Below are positions 16,767 to 23,340 of a stretch of DNA of 23,340 bases, piece after piece. This DNA is from Anaerolineales bacterium (GTDB lineage: Bacteria > Chloroflexota > Anaerolineae > 4572-78 > J111): assembly GCA_012032575.1 (NCBI GenBank), contig JAAUSP010000049.1, positions 1 to 23,340 on the forward strand, given 5' to 3'. The translations under genes were made by a program, and so were the position numbers. Position 1 is the first letter of the stretch. Each line of letters opens with the position of its first letter. The notes beneath the pieces were generated by a model. It saw only the letters and a program-made list of their open reading frames with translations. It was not told the DNA's origin and made no database searches.

Positions 16767-17204
16767 CTATCCTTCACTTGTTTCCACAATGGAGACCACC
16801 AAATACAACCGCTTTTGATGAGTTAGGGGGACCACATCAGCTTTCAGTGTAGGACGAATAACCCCTCTATCTTTACGGCCCAGAGCCAAGATACCTTCTA
16901 TTTCAAGAGTTGGCTGTTGTGTTTTCAGGGTTTGTTTGATGCCCTTATGCAAAAAGCAATCACCACAAATAGAGCCATAACCGCAACCATCGCGATGGTC
17001 AAGAATGTGGATACACCCCAGCGCCTCACCGTAGCTCTGCCCGTGCATTTCGCCTTTTGAGCGTTCAGCTTTTTGTTCAATGCTGCTATTACTCAAATGG
17101 ACTCGCCCACGCCGGTCCAGTAAAAACATGCCCTGCGGCGTTTCATCAAAAAAAGTCTGGATGGTTTCCATGGTGTCTAGCTTATCAGCAGGTGGGAGGT
17201 TCAT
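16767..17204 (-). CDS. Small cysteine-rich PAS-domain protein
   Basis: This 145-aa single-domain protein has PAS features: an N-terminal helix then GMFLLDRRGRVHLSNSS, and a C-terminal sheet with PLTHQKRLYLVVSIVET. In the middle is a cluster of four cysteines, Cys64, Cys74, Cys80 and Cys83 (pattern C-x9-C-x5-C-x2-C). That would suit a metal centre, an Fe-S cluster or a redox-active thiol site. It has no output domain. The ATG at 17202-17204 follows AGAAGGAGAAC. It is first in the operon with the HAMP/binding-domain receptor. A role as a redox or ligand sensor partner for that receptor or for an unlinked kinase is inferred. Confidence 0.75.
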   Translation of the reverse strand: MNLPPADKLDTMETIQTFFDETPQGMFLLDRRGRVHLSNSSIEQKAERSKGEMHGQSYGEALGCIHILDHRDGCGYGSICGDCFLHKGIKQTLKTQQPTLEIEGILALGRKDRGVIRPTLKADVVPLTHQKRLYLVVSIVETSEG

Positions 17205-17220
17205 AAAGTTCTCCTTCTTC

Positions 17221-17295
17221 GGGTTAAACCAGAAGGTTTGATTTTATGTTTAACCCAGACAAAAAAATTGTAACATGGTCTTAAGTAAGTGTCAA
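17221..17295 (-). promoter_or_regulatory. Strong promoter with inverted-repeat leader for the sensor operon
   Basis: On the minus strand, TTGACA (plus 17290-17295), a 17-nt spacer and TACAAT (plus 17267-17272) form a near-consensus promoter. Transcription should begin near 17260. Directly after it lies a perfect 9-bp inverted repeat, GGGTTAAAC (17221-17229) with GTTTAACCC (17248-17256). The right part of the left arm, AAACC (17226-17230), can instead pair with GGTTT (17235-17239). So this is either a repressor operator just past the start site or a leader with two exclusive hairpins. Confidence 0.7.
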
Positions 17296-17399
17296 TGAAA
17301 TCGCAGGCTTAATCAAGCAAGAAAAGGCCCAAATAGCGTATCTTTACGTTGATTTTACCAGAGGTTTACGAAGGCTTTATAGGAATTGAGGTACGGGTG

Positions 17400-17408
17400 T
17401 GCTAAAAT
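17400..17408 (+). promoter_or_regulatory. Extended -10 promoter candidate for the ABC operon
   Basis: TGCTAAAAT at 17400-17408 has the TGn extension of a strong -10 but no good -35 at the usual distance. Transcription would start near 17415, about 23 nt before the preferred ATG at 17438. The lack of a -35 suggests an activator may be needed. Confidence 0.4.
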
Positions 17409-17437
17409 GCTTCAAGGATAAGCCGCGCTCAGGAAGC

Positions 17438-18238
17438 ATGAAACGTAAAATAGAACTCAAACTAGAAAATATATACAAAACCTACTACACCAAGCAGGGC
17501 GATATTAAGGCTTTGCATGATATCAACGTGGAAATAGCTGCGGGTGAATTAGTCTGTTTGTTGGGCCAAAGCGGCTGTGGCAAATCTACCTTGCTGCAAT
17601 TAGCCGCGGGATTAGAGCAGCCAACTACAGGCTACATCTATGCTCACGGTGAACCGGTTACCGGACCCAGTCGCCGGCGGGGCGTAGTTTTTCAAGAGTT
17701 TTCGCTGTTCCCCTGGCTGGATGTAACTCATAATGTAGCCTTTGGTTTACAAATGCAGGGTGTCAAAGATTGGCCAGGCCAGGTAAGAGAGGTCTTACAC
17801 TTGGTAGGGTTGGAAAGTTTTCAACACACTATGCCTCATCAACTTTCGGGGGGAATGGCGCAGCGTGTGGCGCTCGCTCGCACCCTGGTGAATAAGCCGG
17901 AAGTGCTGCTGTTAGATGAACCTTTTAACGCCCTCGATGCCTTTACCCGTATGGCGCTTCAAGATGAATTAGTTCGTATCTGGCAAGAGACTCGATTGAC
18001 CACCGTATTTGTAACCCATGATATTGATGAAGCTATATACCTGGGCAACCGGGTGATTATTCTAACCCCCCGGCCCGGTCGAATTATGTATCAAGTAGAG
18101 GTGCCATTGCCCCATCCCCGCGACCGCAGCCATCCTGATCTATTTGCCATACGTCGCCAAGTATATACCGCTCTGGGCTTACAAACCAACCCCTTGGGTT
18201 ACAACCAGCAGGAGTTAAGATATGAAAGCTCGAATTAG
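17438..18238 (+). CDS. ABC importer ATPase, nitrate/sulfonate/taurine (NitT/TauT) type
   Basis: 266 aa from ATG 17438, chosen because AGGAA lies just upstream. An in-frame GTG at 17399 overlaps the likely promoter. The family is that of TauB/SsuB/NrtD ATPases. Walker A is GQSGCGKST, Q-loop FQEFSLFPWLDV, signature LSGGMAQRVALARTL, Walker B LLLDEPFNALD and switch VTHDIDEAIYL. The C-terminal ILTPRPGRI segment is typical of the group. The gene ends 17 nt inside the next small gene, so the two are coupled. It should energise the permease at 19986. The substrate is not readable from this subunit. Confidence 0.93.
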   Translation: MKRKIELKLENIYKTYYTKQGDIKALHDINVEIAAGELVCLLGQSGCGKSTLLQLAAGLEQPTTGYIYAHGEPVTGPSRRRGVVFQEFSLFPWLDVTHNVAFGLQMQGVKDWPGQVREVLHLVGLESFQHTMPHQLSGGMAQRVALARTLVNKPEVLLLDEPFNALDAFTRMALQDELVRIWQETRLTTVFVTHDIDEAIYLGNRVIILTPRPGRIMYQVEVPLPHPRDRSHPDLFAIRRQVYTALGLQTNPLGYNQQELRYESSN

Positions 18239-18650
18239 TGTTATTAGCCCAACCGGCTTCCAGGTAGAATTTGAAACACCGGAAGTAAAAGATCGGCGTA
18301 AACTACTTCTGACACTGCCCAACTTTGAGGGGGAATTGTTAGAAGCAGGCTATAAGCCGGTTAGCCCTGGAAAAGTATCCCCTGTTGGTTCTCTAACTCC
18401 AGCCAGAGCCACTTTTTTGGTTGACAATATTACCGCTACCGTTAGTGATGGAAAAGCCTACTGGCGTGTTAAAGGTGGGGATTTTCAAAAGTGGGGAGTA
18501 GCTGTCTACCCGGAAGTATTAGAGGCAGCAGGACTGAACAATATCAACCCTTTGGTACCTTACACTGAGCCAGGATTAATAGCTCACTATAGCCTCAAAG
18601 AAGATGGCAAACCCAAAAAGATAGTTCGGCTAGAGCGTCGTGAACAGTAA
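18222..18650 (+). CDS. Unrecognised 142-aa protein in the ABC operon
   Basis: I do not recognise this family. The protein has no signal peptide, membrane helix or Cys cluster. It appears to be mainly beta-strand, with KARISVISPTGFQVEFETP at the start, then a Lys/Pro-rich linker. A short C-terminal module follows, ITATVSDGKAYWRVKGGDF followed by WGVAVYPEVLEAAG, which looks like a compact alpha/beta domain. The ATG at 18222 follows AGGAG and overlaps the ATPase by 17 nt, so it is translated with the importer and is probably a real gene. It could be a cytosolic accessory protein acting on the imported compound. That is speculation from position only. Confidence 0.7.
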   Translation: MKARISVISPTGFQVEFETPEVKDRRKLLLTLPNFEGELLEAGYKPVSPGKVSPVGSLTPARATFLVDNITATVSDGKAYWRVKGGDFQKWGVAVYPEVLEAAGLNNINPLVPYTEPGLIAHYSLKEDGKPKKIVRLERREQ

Positions 18651-18730
18651 CCGGATCACCGATTACCCTTATTTAGCCAATCAAACATGGCTTTGACGAA
18701 TGCTTTTTTAAGCAAAAATTGAGGTAACTA

Positions 18731-19966
18731 ATGTCTTCTCATTCTTTGAACCAACTAGCCCAAGAGGAAACCGTTTCAACTCCACGTTTTTCCCGCCGAC
18801 GGCTGCTTCAAATGGCCGGGGGTGCTTTGTTAGGAGGTGCCTTAACTGCCTGCAACACTGAGGCAGACTCATCTGCCATTCCAGTTAAAATTGGTTACAT
18901 CCCCATTACCGATGCCACGCCCTTGCTCATAGCTCACCATAATGGCTATTTCACCGAAGAAGGCCTAACTTCTGAGCCTCCTATCCTCATTCGCGGCTGG
19001 TCCGAACTTTCAGAGGCGTTTATGGCCCGCACCTTCAACTTGGTTCATTTGCTGCTGCCCATCAGCATTTTTATGCGCTATAACCTTAAATATCCGGTGA
19101 AAGTTGTTGCCTGGAATCACCTTAACAATTCAGCCATTACCGTTCACAGTGAGGGTGGCATTAACAGCCTGGCTGATCTGGGGGGACGGCAAATTGCGGT
19201 CCCCTACTGGTACTCAATGCACAACGTGGTTTTACAATTGGCAATCCGTACAATGGGCTTGGAGGCAGTTATTCAGGATGCGAATTTACCCCTGGCTCCC
19301 AATCAAGTTAACTTGCTGGTCATGAAGCCGCCTGACATGCCCACTGCTCTGGGCACTGGGGCTATAGATGGTTACATTGTAGCTGAACCCTTTAATGCTG
19401 CCGGTGAACTCCTGGCTGGGGGCAAAATCATCCGCTTTACCGGCGATATTTGGAAAAACCATCCTTGCTGTGTAGCTGTACTGCATGAGGAGAGTGTCGT
19501 CAAAAATCGGGTGTGGGCGCAGAAGGTCATAAATGCACTAACCAAAGCTGAACTGTGGACGCACGATCACAAAGAAGAAGCGGCCCATATTCTGTCCAAG
19601 GATGGCGGAGGGTACTTACCTTTACCGGAAAAGATTCTACTGCGAGCCATGTTGAAATATGATCTGGAAACTTATGGTTCAGCAGGAACCGGAGCCATCC
19701 GCCATCCAGAATGGGAAATCTCCCGCATTGGTTTTCAACCGTTCCAGTTTCGGTCTGATACCCGGCGAATGGTCGAATTACTCAAGGAAACCTTAATTAA
19801 AGGCGATTCTGCTTTCCTGGCTAGCTTATCTCCCGATTTAGTGGTTGAGGATTTGATGGAATATGGCATGGTAACCAACGCCATTGAAACTCTGGGGGGA
19901 CTAAAGCAGTTTGACGGAATTGACCCTAACTCTCCTTATGACCGTCAGGCTATGATTGAGGTCTAA
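18731..19966 (+). CDS. Tat-type lipoprotein, NrtA/TauA-like solute-binding protein
   Basis: This 411-aa protein has a twin-arginine signal with SRRRLLQMAGG (Arg22-Arg23) and a lipobox ending in Cys41 (GALTAC). Export may therefore be folded and lipid-anchored. The mature domain reads VKIGYIPITDATPLLIAHHNG, then PYWYSMHNVVLQ (~158-169), KPPDMPTALGTGAIDGYIVAEPFN (~199-222) and IWKNHPCCVAVL (Cys246-Cys247). PPxMP...G.IDG...EP is shared with nitrate/bicarbonate NrtA/CmpA binding proteins, but the ligand cannot be named. The cytosolic receptor at 15086-16677 has equivalent motifs at each of these sites. GAGG precedes the ATG. It is third in the operon. Confidence 0.9.
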   Translation: MSSHSLNQLAQEETVSTPRFSRRRLLQMAGGALLGGALTACNTEADSSAIPVKIGYIPITDATPLLIAHHNGYFTEEGLTSEPPILIRGWSELSEAFMARTFNLVHLLLPISIFMRYNLKYPVKVVAWNHLNNSAITVHSEGGINSLADLGGRQIAVPYWYSMHNVVLQLAIRTMGLEAVIQDANLPLAPNQVNLLVMKPPDMPTALGTGAIDGYIVAEPFNAAGELLAGGKIIRFTGDIWKNHPCCVAVLHEESVVKNRVWAQKVINALTKAELWTHDHKEEAAHILSKDGGGYLPLPEKILLRAMLKYDLETYGSAGTGAIRHPEWEISRIGFQPFQFRSDTRRMVELLKETLIKGDSAFLASLSPDLVVEDLMEYGMVTNAIETLGGLKQFDGIDPNSPYDRQAMIEV

Positions 19967-19985
19967 AGGCAAACAAGGAGCAGGC

Positions 19986-20852
19986 ATGGCTCATCTTGAA
20001 GAGAAAGAAAGCATGTTGTTTTTGATGAAACAACATGTTTTACCTGTTACTGTGCTCAATCAAAAGAGCCAGATACAGCCTGAGAACGGTCGCCCCCGAC
20101 GGATCTCTCAACTATGGTGGGGGTTGAGTGGGGTAGGTGTCACTATTTTGTTATGGCAGCTTGCTATCAGCCTGCATTTACTGGGGCCTCAATTTGGGCC
20201 AGCTTTTTCTCCCGCTAATGCTGTCCAGGCTTTAGCGGAACTTGCCGGTAGTGGTGTCCTATGGCCTCACCTCCAGGATAGTTTGCGGCGAGTGTTGGTC
20301 GGTTTGATTTTGGCGGCTAGCCTGGGTATTCCTATCGGGTTGATCATTGGTTACTACCGTCTGGCTGAAGCGGCCAGCGGAATAGTATTTCAGTTTTTGC
20401 GGATGACTTCACCTCTGGCCTGGATGCCCATTACGATCATCATTTTTGGGGTAGGCGACCGGCCTATTTATTTTTTGATCGCTATTGCTGCTGTGTGGCC
20501 GTTTATCATCAATACGGCTCACGGGGTTAGTAAGGTTAACCCAATCTGGATTAAGGTGGCTCGTAATTTGGGGGCCAGTGAAAGCCAGGTGTTACGTAAA
20601 GTGGTAATCCCGGCCATTATCCCCGATATTTTGACTGGGTTGCGCCTGGCTATTGGACTGGCTTGGGTAATGTTGGTGCCCGATGAAATGTTGGGAGTTT
20701 CATCGGGGTTGGGTTATTTTATTCTGGATACTCGTGACCGCTTCCGGTACGATCAACTCATGGCCGCCGTTCTTATGGTCGGTTTGATAGGCTATCTTCT
20801 GGATACTCTGGTCAGAACGGTTCAACGTCACTATTCCTGGACTGTAGATTAA
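19986..20852 (+). CDS. ABC importer permease, nitrate/sulfonate/taurine type
   Basis: 288 aa from ATG 19986, supported by AAGGAGCAGG immediately upstream. The listed frame can begin 30 nt earlier, but that start has no ribosome-binding site. About six helices are seen, including LWWGLSGVGVTILLWQLAI, LVGLILAASLGIPIGLIIG, FLIAIAAVWPFIINTA and AAVLMVGLIGYLLDTLV. The coupling loop is ARNLGASESQVLRKVVIPAI, the EAA-like motif of TauC/SsuC/NrtB permeases. The usual VAAEM after it reads LVPDEM here, a small departure. It completes an ATPase, binding protein and permease set. Confidence 0.92.
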   Translation: MAHLEEKESMLFLMKQHVLPVTVLNQKSQIQPENGRPRRISQLWWGLSGVGVTILLWQLAISLHLLGPQFGPAFSPANAVQALAELAGSGVLWPHLQDSLRRVLVGLILAASLGIPIGLIIGYYRLAEAASGIVFQFLRMTSPLAWMPITIIIFGVGDRPIYFLIAIAAVWPFIINTAHGVSKVNPIWIKVARNLGASESQVLRKVVIPAIIPDILTGLRLAIGLAWVMLVPDEMLGVSSGLGYFILDTRDRFRYDQLMAAVLMVGLIGYLLDTLVRTVQRHYSWTVD

Positions 20853-20895
20853 CGGTAACTAACAATCTTTCTTGCCCATTCTTCTCTTTTCAGGC

Positions 20896-20915
20896 TTCCA
20901 AAGTGAACTTTGGAA
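20896..20915. repeat. Perfect 9-bp palindrome after the ABC operon
   Basis: TTCCAAAGT (20896-20904) and ACTTTGGAA (20907-20915) pair with a two-base loop, 44 nt after the permease stop. Only a T4 run follows at 20922-20925, so it is a weak terminator candidate or a repeat. The rest of 20853-21033 contains only the promoter below. Confidence 0.5.
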
Positions 20916-20969
20916 CGCTGATTTTGGTTTGGTTGTTTCAAACCCCTTCTCTCCGTCAGGGTATTAATC

Positions 20970-20998
20970 TTGTCCCCAATGCCCGGCTATGCTACAAT
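20970..20998 (+). promoter_or_regulatory. Promoter of the small membrane protein gene
   Basis: TTGTCC (20970-20975), a 17-nt spacer and TACAAT (20993-20998) precede ATG 21034 by a leader of about 30 nt. The match is good and fits an independently transcribed gene. Confidence 0.6.
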
Positions 20999-21033
20999 CG
21001 GCAGGTAAACCTATACCTATTTAGAGGCATATT

Positions 21034-21432
21034 ATGGATAACTTTTTGCTGCAAGCTCACTCAGGTTGGCGTTGGATTGTGCTGGCTTTGCTTGTGATTA
21101 CGGTCATTAAGATGTTGGTGGGTTGGCTGGGCAACCAAAAATGGACCGGACTTGATACAAATCTGCTTTTGTATTCTCGGATTGCGATCTACATTCAAGT
21201 GGTGTTGGGCCTCATTCTTTATGTTCTGTTACAAAAATGGAATGTGGGGATGGGGTTTACCGGCAGCCATGTCATTCCGGCGTTGCTGGCCGTGGGGGGT
21301 GTAGAATTTGGCGCGGCGCGGGCAAGGAAATCGTCCGGCAGTAAAAAATTTATGTTTGGCTTTATTGGCTTTGTCATTACTTTTATTCTGATTTATGGGG
21401 CGCTGGCAACCGTTGGCGGGCTGTTCGCTTAA
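21034..21432 (+). CDS. Small four-helix membrane protein
   Basis: This 132-aa protein has about four helices: WRWIVLALLVITVIKMLVGW, IAIYIQVVLGLILYVLL, the VIPALLAVGGVEFG region and FMFGFIGFVITFILIYGAL. It opens with LQAHSGWRWIVL. That His-Ser-Gly-x-Arg start recalls uncharacterised four-helix proteins of Bacteroidota and Chloroflexota that are sometimes labelled cytochrome b-like. Heme ligands cannot be confirmed, because only His9 and His97 stand out. AGAGG precedes the ATG. The gene ends four bases into the convergent methyltransferase. Confidence 0.7.
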   Translation: MDNFLLQAHSGWRWIVLALLVITVIKMLVGWLGNQKWTGLDTNLLLYSRIAIYIQVVLGLILYVLLQKWNVGMGFTGSHVIPALLAVGGVEFGAARARKSSGSKKFMFGFIGFVITFILIYGALATVGGLFA

Positions 21433-22142
21433 GGAATTTTTACCTTTTGCGCCCAGACCAGGTTATAAATATCTTGCCAGATTTGGATTTCAATGTGCTG
21501 CAAGGGGAAACTGTTTAAAGTCCGCAGCAGTTGAGCCTGATTCCAGGTTTTACCCGGCATAAAACGGGCTTCCCAACCGATGCGCTGGGTGGTTAGCAGC
21601 CAGCCGGCCTCTGGCCTTTGGGGAGTGGCGGGCTGCAAAACCCGGATTAACTCGGCCAGGCCGGCCCTGGGATTGGGCAGAAATTCCAGGGCTTCCATGC
21701 AAATGACGGTGGGAAAACTGTTGCTGGCAAAGGGCAAAGCCATAGCGTCGGCTTGAATCAGGCTAACGCGATCTGCCTGTGGAGCCAGGTCGCGGCGGGC
21801 TACGGCTAACATTTTCGAGGCCCGATCCAGGCCAATAATGCGGCCTCGAAAAGCGGGCTGGCGCAGCAAATTGAGCGGAATGCGCCCGGTTCCAGTGGCA
21901 ACATCGAGGATTAGCGCCCCGGGGTGGCGGTGCAGCCGTTGAACCAGCGGCCCTCCAACCCAGAAGTCCTCCGCTTCCGGTTCAAACTCTTTGATGTTGT
22001 TGTAACGCTCAGCCGTCCAATCATACAGCAGGGCGACCAGCGGCGCACCCAGATAAGCCCCTTCGGCCACAATAAGCTGCCAGTAGAGAATCAAGCCGAC
22101 GAGAAGCAGGATGACGAGGGTAATAATAATCCAGAAAAGCAT
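21429..22142 (-). CDS. Membrane-anchored class I SAM-dependent methyltransferase
   Basis: About 237 aa from ATG 22142. One N-terminal helix (MLFWIIITLVILLLVGLILY) tethers a cytosolic Methyltransf_11-type domain. Motif I is ALILDVATGTGRIPL, the acidic residue of motif II lies in RIIGLDRASKML, and motif III/IV are SLIQADAMALPF and FPTVICMEALEFLPN. The longer TTG start at 22169 lies in a heptamer repeat and has no ribosome-binding site. ATG 22142 also has only a weak one, so translation may depend on the upstream membrane-protein gene. The acceptor is unknown. Quinone and lipid methyltransferases share this layout. Confidence 0.85.
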   Translation of the reverse strand: MLFWIIITLVILLLVGLILYWQLIVAEGAYLGAPLVALLYDWTAERYNNIKEFEPEAEDFWVGGPLVQRLHRHPGALILDVATGTGRIPLNLLRQPAFRGRIIGLDRASKMLAVARRDLAPQADRVSLIQADAMALPFASNSFPTVICMEALEFLPNPRAGLAELIRVLQPATPQRPEAGWLLTTQRIGWEARFMPGKTWNQAQLLRTLNSFPLQHIEIQIWQDIYNLVWAQKVKIP

Positions 22143-22159
22143 ATTCGATGATGGAGGAC

Positions 22160-22211
22160 AAGGTAGCAAGGTAGCAAAATCCTGCTACTTGCTACTTTGC
22201 TACCTGCTACC
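22160..22211. repeat. Heptamer-based inverted repeat
   Basis: GGTAGCA-type units (22162-22176) are mirrored by TGCTACC/TTGCTAC-type units (22183-22211), and can fold into an imperfect long hairpin. The array spans the intergenic junction of two minus-strand genes. The TAG stop of the upstream membrane-protein gene (22207-22209) lies within it. The unit resembles the GGTAGCA repeat near 160-191. Confidence 0.8.
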
Positions 22212-23092
22212 CTGCCGCCTGCCCCAGCGACCAGCCGGCGACGAGTAAACTTAAAATCAGATGCGGTTGGGCTTTGGCTAAAAAATCGGCGGGTTGGCTG
22301 AATTTGGTTTTGACCACAAACTGACCGACCAGTAGCGCCCCCACCAGGGCCGCTCCCGGCAGCCAGCGCAGCGCCAGCAGCAGCATAATGGCTGCGATTT
22401 GGCCCAAAAAGAAAAGAATTTCGGCCCGGTGATGCCGACCGGCCATGCGCAGTCCGCCCAGGTAAGTCACCCAGTAACAAACTCCCAGGGCTAAAGTCAG
22501 CGGGCCAAGCTTTGACCAGATGATGACGCCCATGACCCAGGGCAGCAACAACTGGACAATGGACTGCAACCGCCCGCCTTCCGGTGCGGCCAGATCGGGC
22601 TGAGTTTGCCCGGCCAGGATAATCAAACCCAGGGCCAGCAGGGTCAGCCACCAGAGCGTCCCGTTGAAGGAGAGGCTGATCAGCAAGGCCAGGCCGGCGA
22701 CCAGGCCAAAGGCAACCAGGTGTCGCCCGGTATCCGGCCAAAAAATTCCTGTCCCACCAGGCGGCATACCGACGCACCCGCAGTACCCAGCTTCCGGCCA
22801 CCGAACCCGGTTGGGCGTAAGGTAAATAGAAACCTTGTTGGCTGGGAGACGGTAACTGCGCCGGAAGCATCCGCCGCCAAATCCCTTGCTGGACCGACAA
22901 GTCCCATAATGCTCCCAGAATGGGATCAACCAGCAGCCACAAGAGCAGGATTTGAACCAGAGTGGTCAGCTTGACCTCGACCGTGCCGGCGGCCAGCAGT
23001 CCGGCCAGCATGGCCCAACCCGGACCCAGGCTCAGCCAGGAACGCGCCGGAGCGATGGTTAAATTAAGGGTCGAGCCAAAAGGTGGTTGCAT
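22207..23092 (-). CDS. Polytopic membrane protein, frameshifted
   Basis: About 294 aa once one extra base is removed from a T6 run (plus 22740-22745). The frame then joins WWDRNF to FWPDTGRHLVAFGLVAG. Many hydrophobic segments are visible, such as GWAMLAGLLAAGTVEVKLT, LVQILLLWLLVDPILGALWDL, LVAGLALLISLSF, WWLTLLALGLIILAG and ILFFLGQIAAIMLLLALRWL. The family is not recognised. A prenyltransferase-like or exporter-like protein is possible, but no catalytic motif such as N/DxxxD is clear. I chose ATG 23092; a GTG at 23122 would add ten residues. It is upstream of, and probably co-transcribed with, the methyltransferase. Confidence 0.7.
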
Positions 23093-23139
23093 TTTAATCC
23101 AGCGGGCAAAATTTGAGGCCACGGGCCTGAGATGTCATA

Positions 23140-23145
23140 ATTATA
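23140..23145 (-). promoter_or_regulatory. Candidate -10 of the membrane-protein operon
   Basis: TATAAT on the minus strand (23145 to 23140) stands about 50 nt upstream of ATG 23092. No clear -35 precedes it at the usual distance. Confidence 0.3.
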
Positions 23146-23217
23146 CGGCTCGCATTATGCCAAACTTTGGTGAGTCTCACAAAATCTCATGCTTGAAGTT
23201 CTTTTGATTTTTAGTAT

Positions 23218-23340
23218 TTATTCAGCAGGTACAGGTAAAAAGGGAGTATCCGACCACAAAGAAAGCAGGGCGGGTAATATCTCGTAACCTTGTTTGCGTA
23301 AGGTGGAGATGTAACCTCGAATACGACAAAAGAAGTCGGT
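23218..23340 (-). mobile_element. IS66-family transposase, C-terminal fragment at window edge
   Basis: The last 40 codons of a minus-strand gene run off the right edge. They include TDFFCRIRGYISTLRKQGYE and end in LPVPAE and TAA at 23218-23220. RIRGYISTLRKQG is the characteristic end of IS66-type transposases. The rest of the element is outside the window. I could not find its terminal inverted repeat between here and 23140. Confidence 0.75.

Overview
The window looks like a chromosomal segment of a Chloroflexota bacterium, probably Anaerolineae-like. This is an inference from gene content and style, not from a marker gene. The clues are a giant membrane glycosyltransferase carrying PA14 and NHL domains, an ABC ATPase fused to universal stress domains, a cytosolic binding-protein receptor, and many 7-nt tandem repeats between genes. 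Base composition is moderately GC-rich. There is no rRNA, tRNA or CRISPR array.

Layout. Positions 1-250 hold degenerate repeats. Then come a flavodoxin-like gene (253-749) and a convergent TIGR01777/SDR39U1-type epimerase (902-1813). At 1962-4786 lies a two-component pair: a PAS-containing membrane histidine kinase and an OmpR/PhoB-type regulator. The 306-nt gap after it holds a MITE-like element, a terminator and four TTGTCAC-type direct repeats at about 11-bp spacing, the geometry bound by PhoB-type regulators. These repeats sit just upstream of a sulfate-type ABC operon (5093-9914): CysA-Usp-Usp fusion, Sbp lipoprotein, CysT and CysW. The simplest reading is that the kinase/regulator pair controls this transporter.

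After that come a 1262-aa glycosyltransferase-PA14-PA14-NHL protein (9975-13763), a VapBC-like toxin-antitoxin pair with a palindromic operator (13808-14545), and an O6-methylguanine-DNA methyltransferase (14580-15080).

The most original part is 15086-20852. A minus-strand operon encodes a small cysteine-rich PAS protein and a protein with tandem HAMP-like segments, a coiled coil and an NrtA/TauA-type solute-binding domain, but no membrane segment. It diverges from an ABC importer operon: ATPase, an unrecognised 142-aa protein, a Tat-type lipoprotein binding protein, and a permease. The cytosolic receptor domain and the exported binding protein share distinctive motifs, including an adjacent Cys-Cys pair. 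This suggests that one ligand is captured outside and read inside the cell.

The right end has a small four-helix membrane protein, a membrane-anchored methyltransferase with an upstream polytopic membrane protein, and the C-terminus of an IS66-type transposase running off the edge.

Five otherwise well-conserved genes carry six single-nucleotide frameshifts, several in homopolymers. This looks more like residual sequencing error than real decay. These genes are given here as single reconstructed coding regions.
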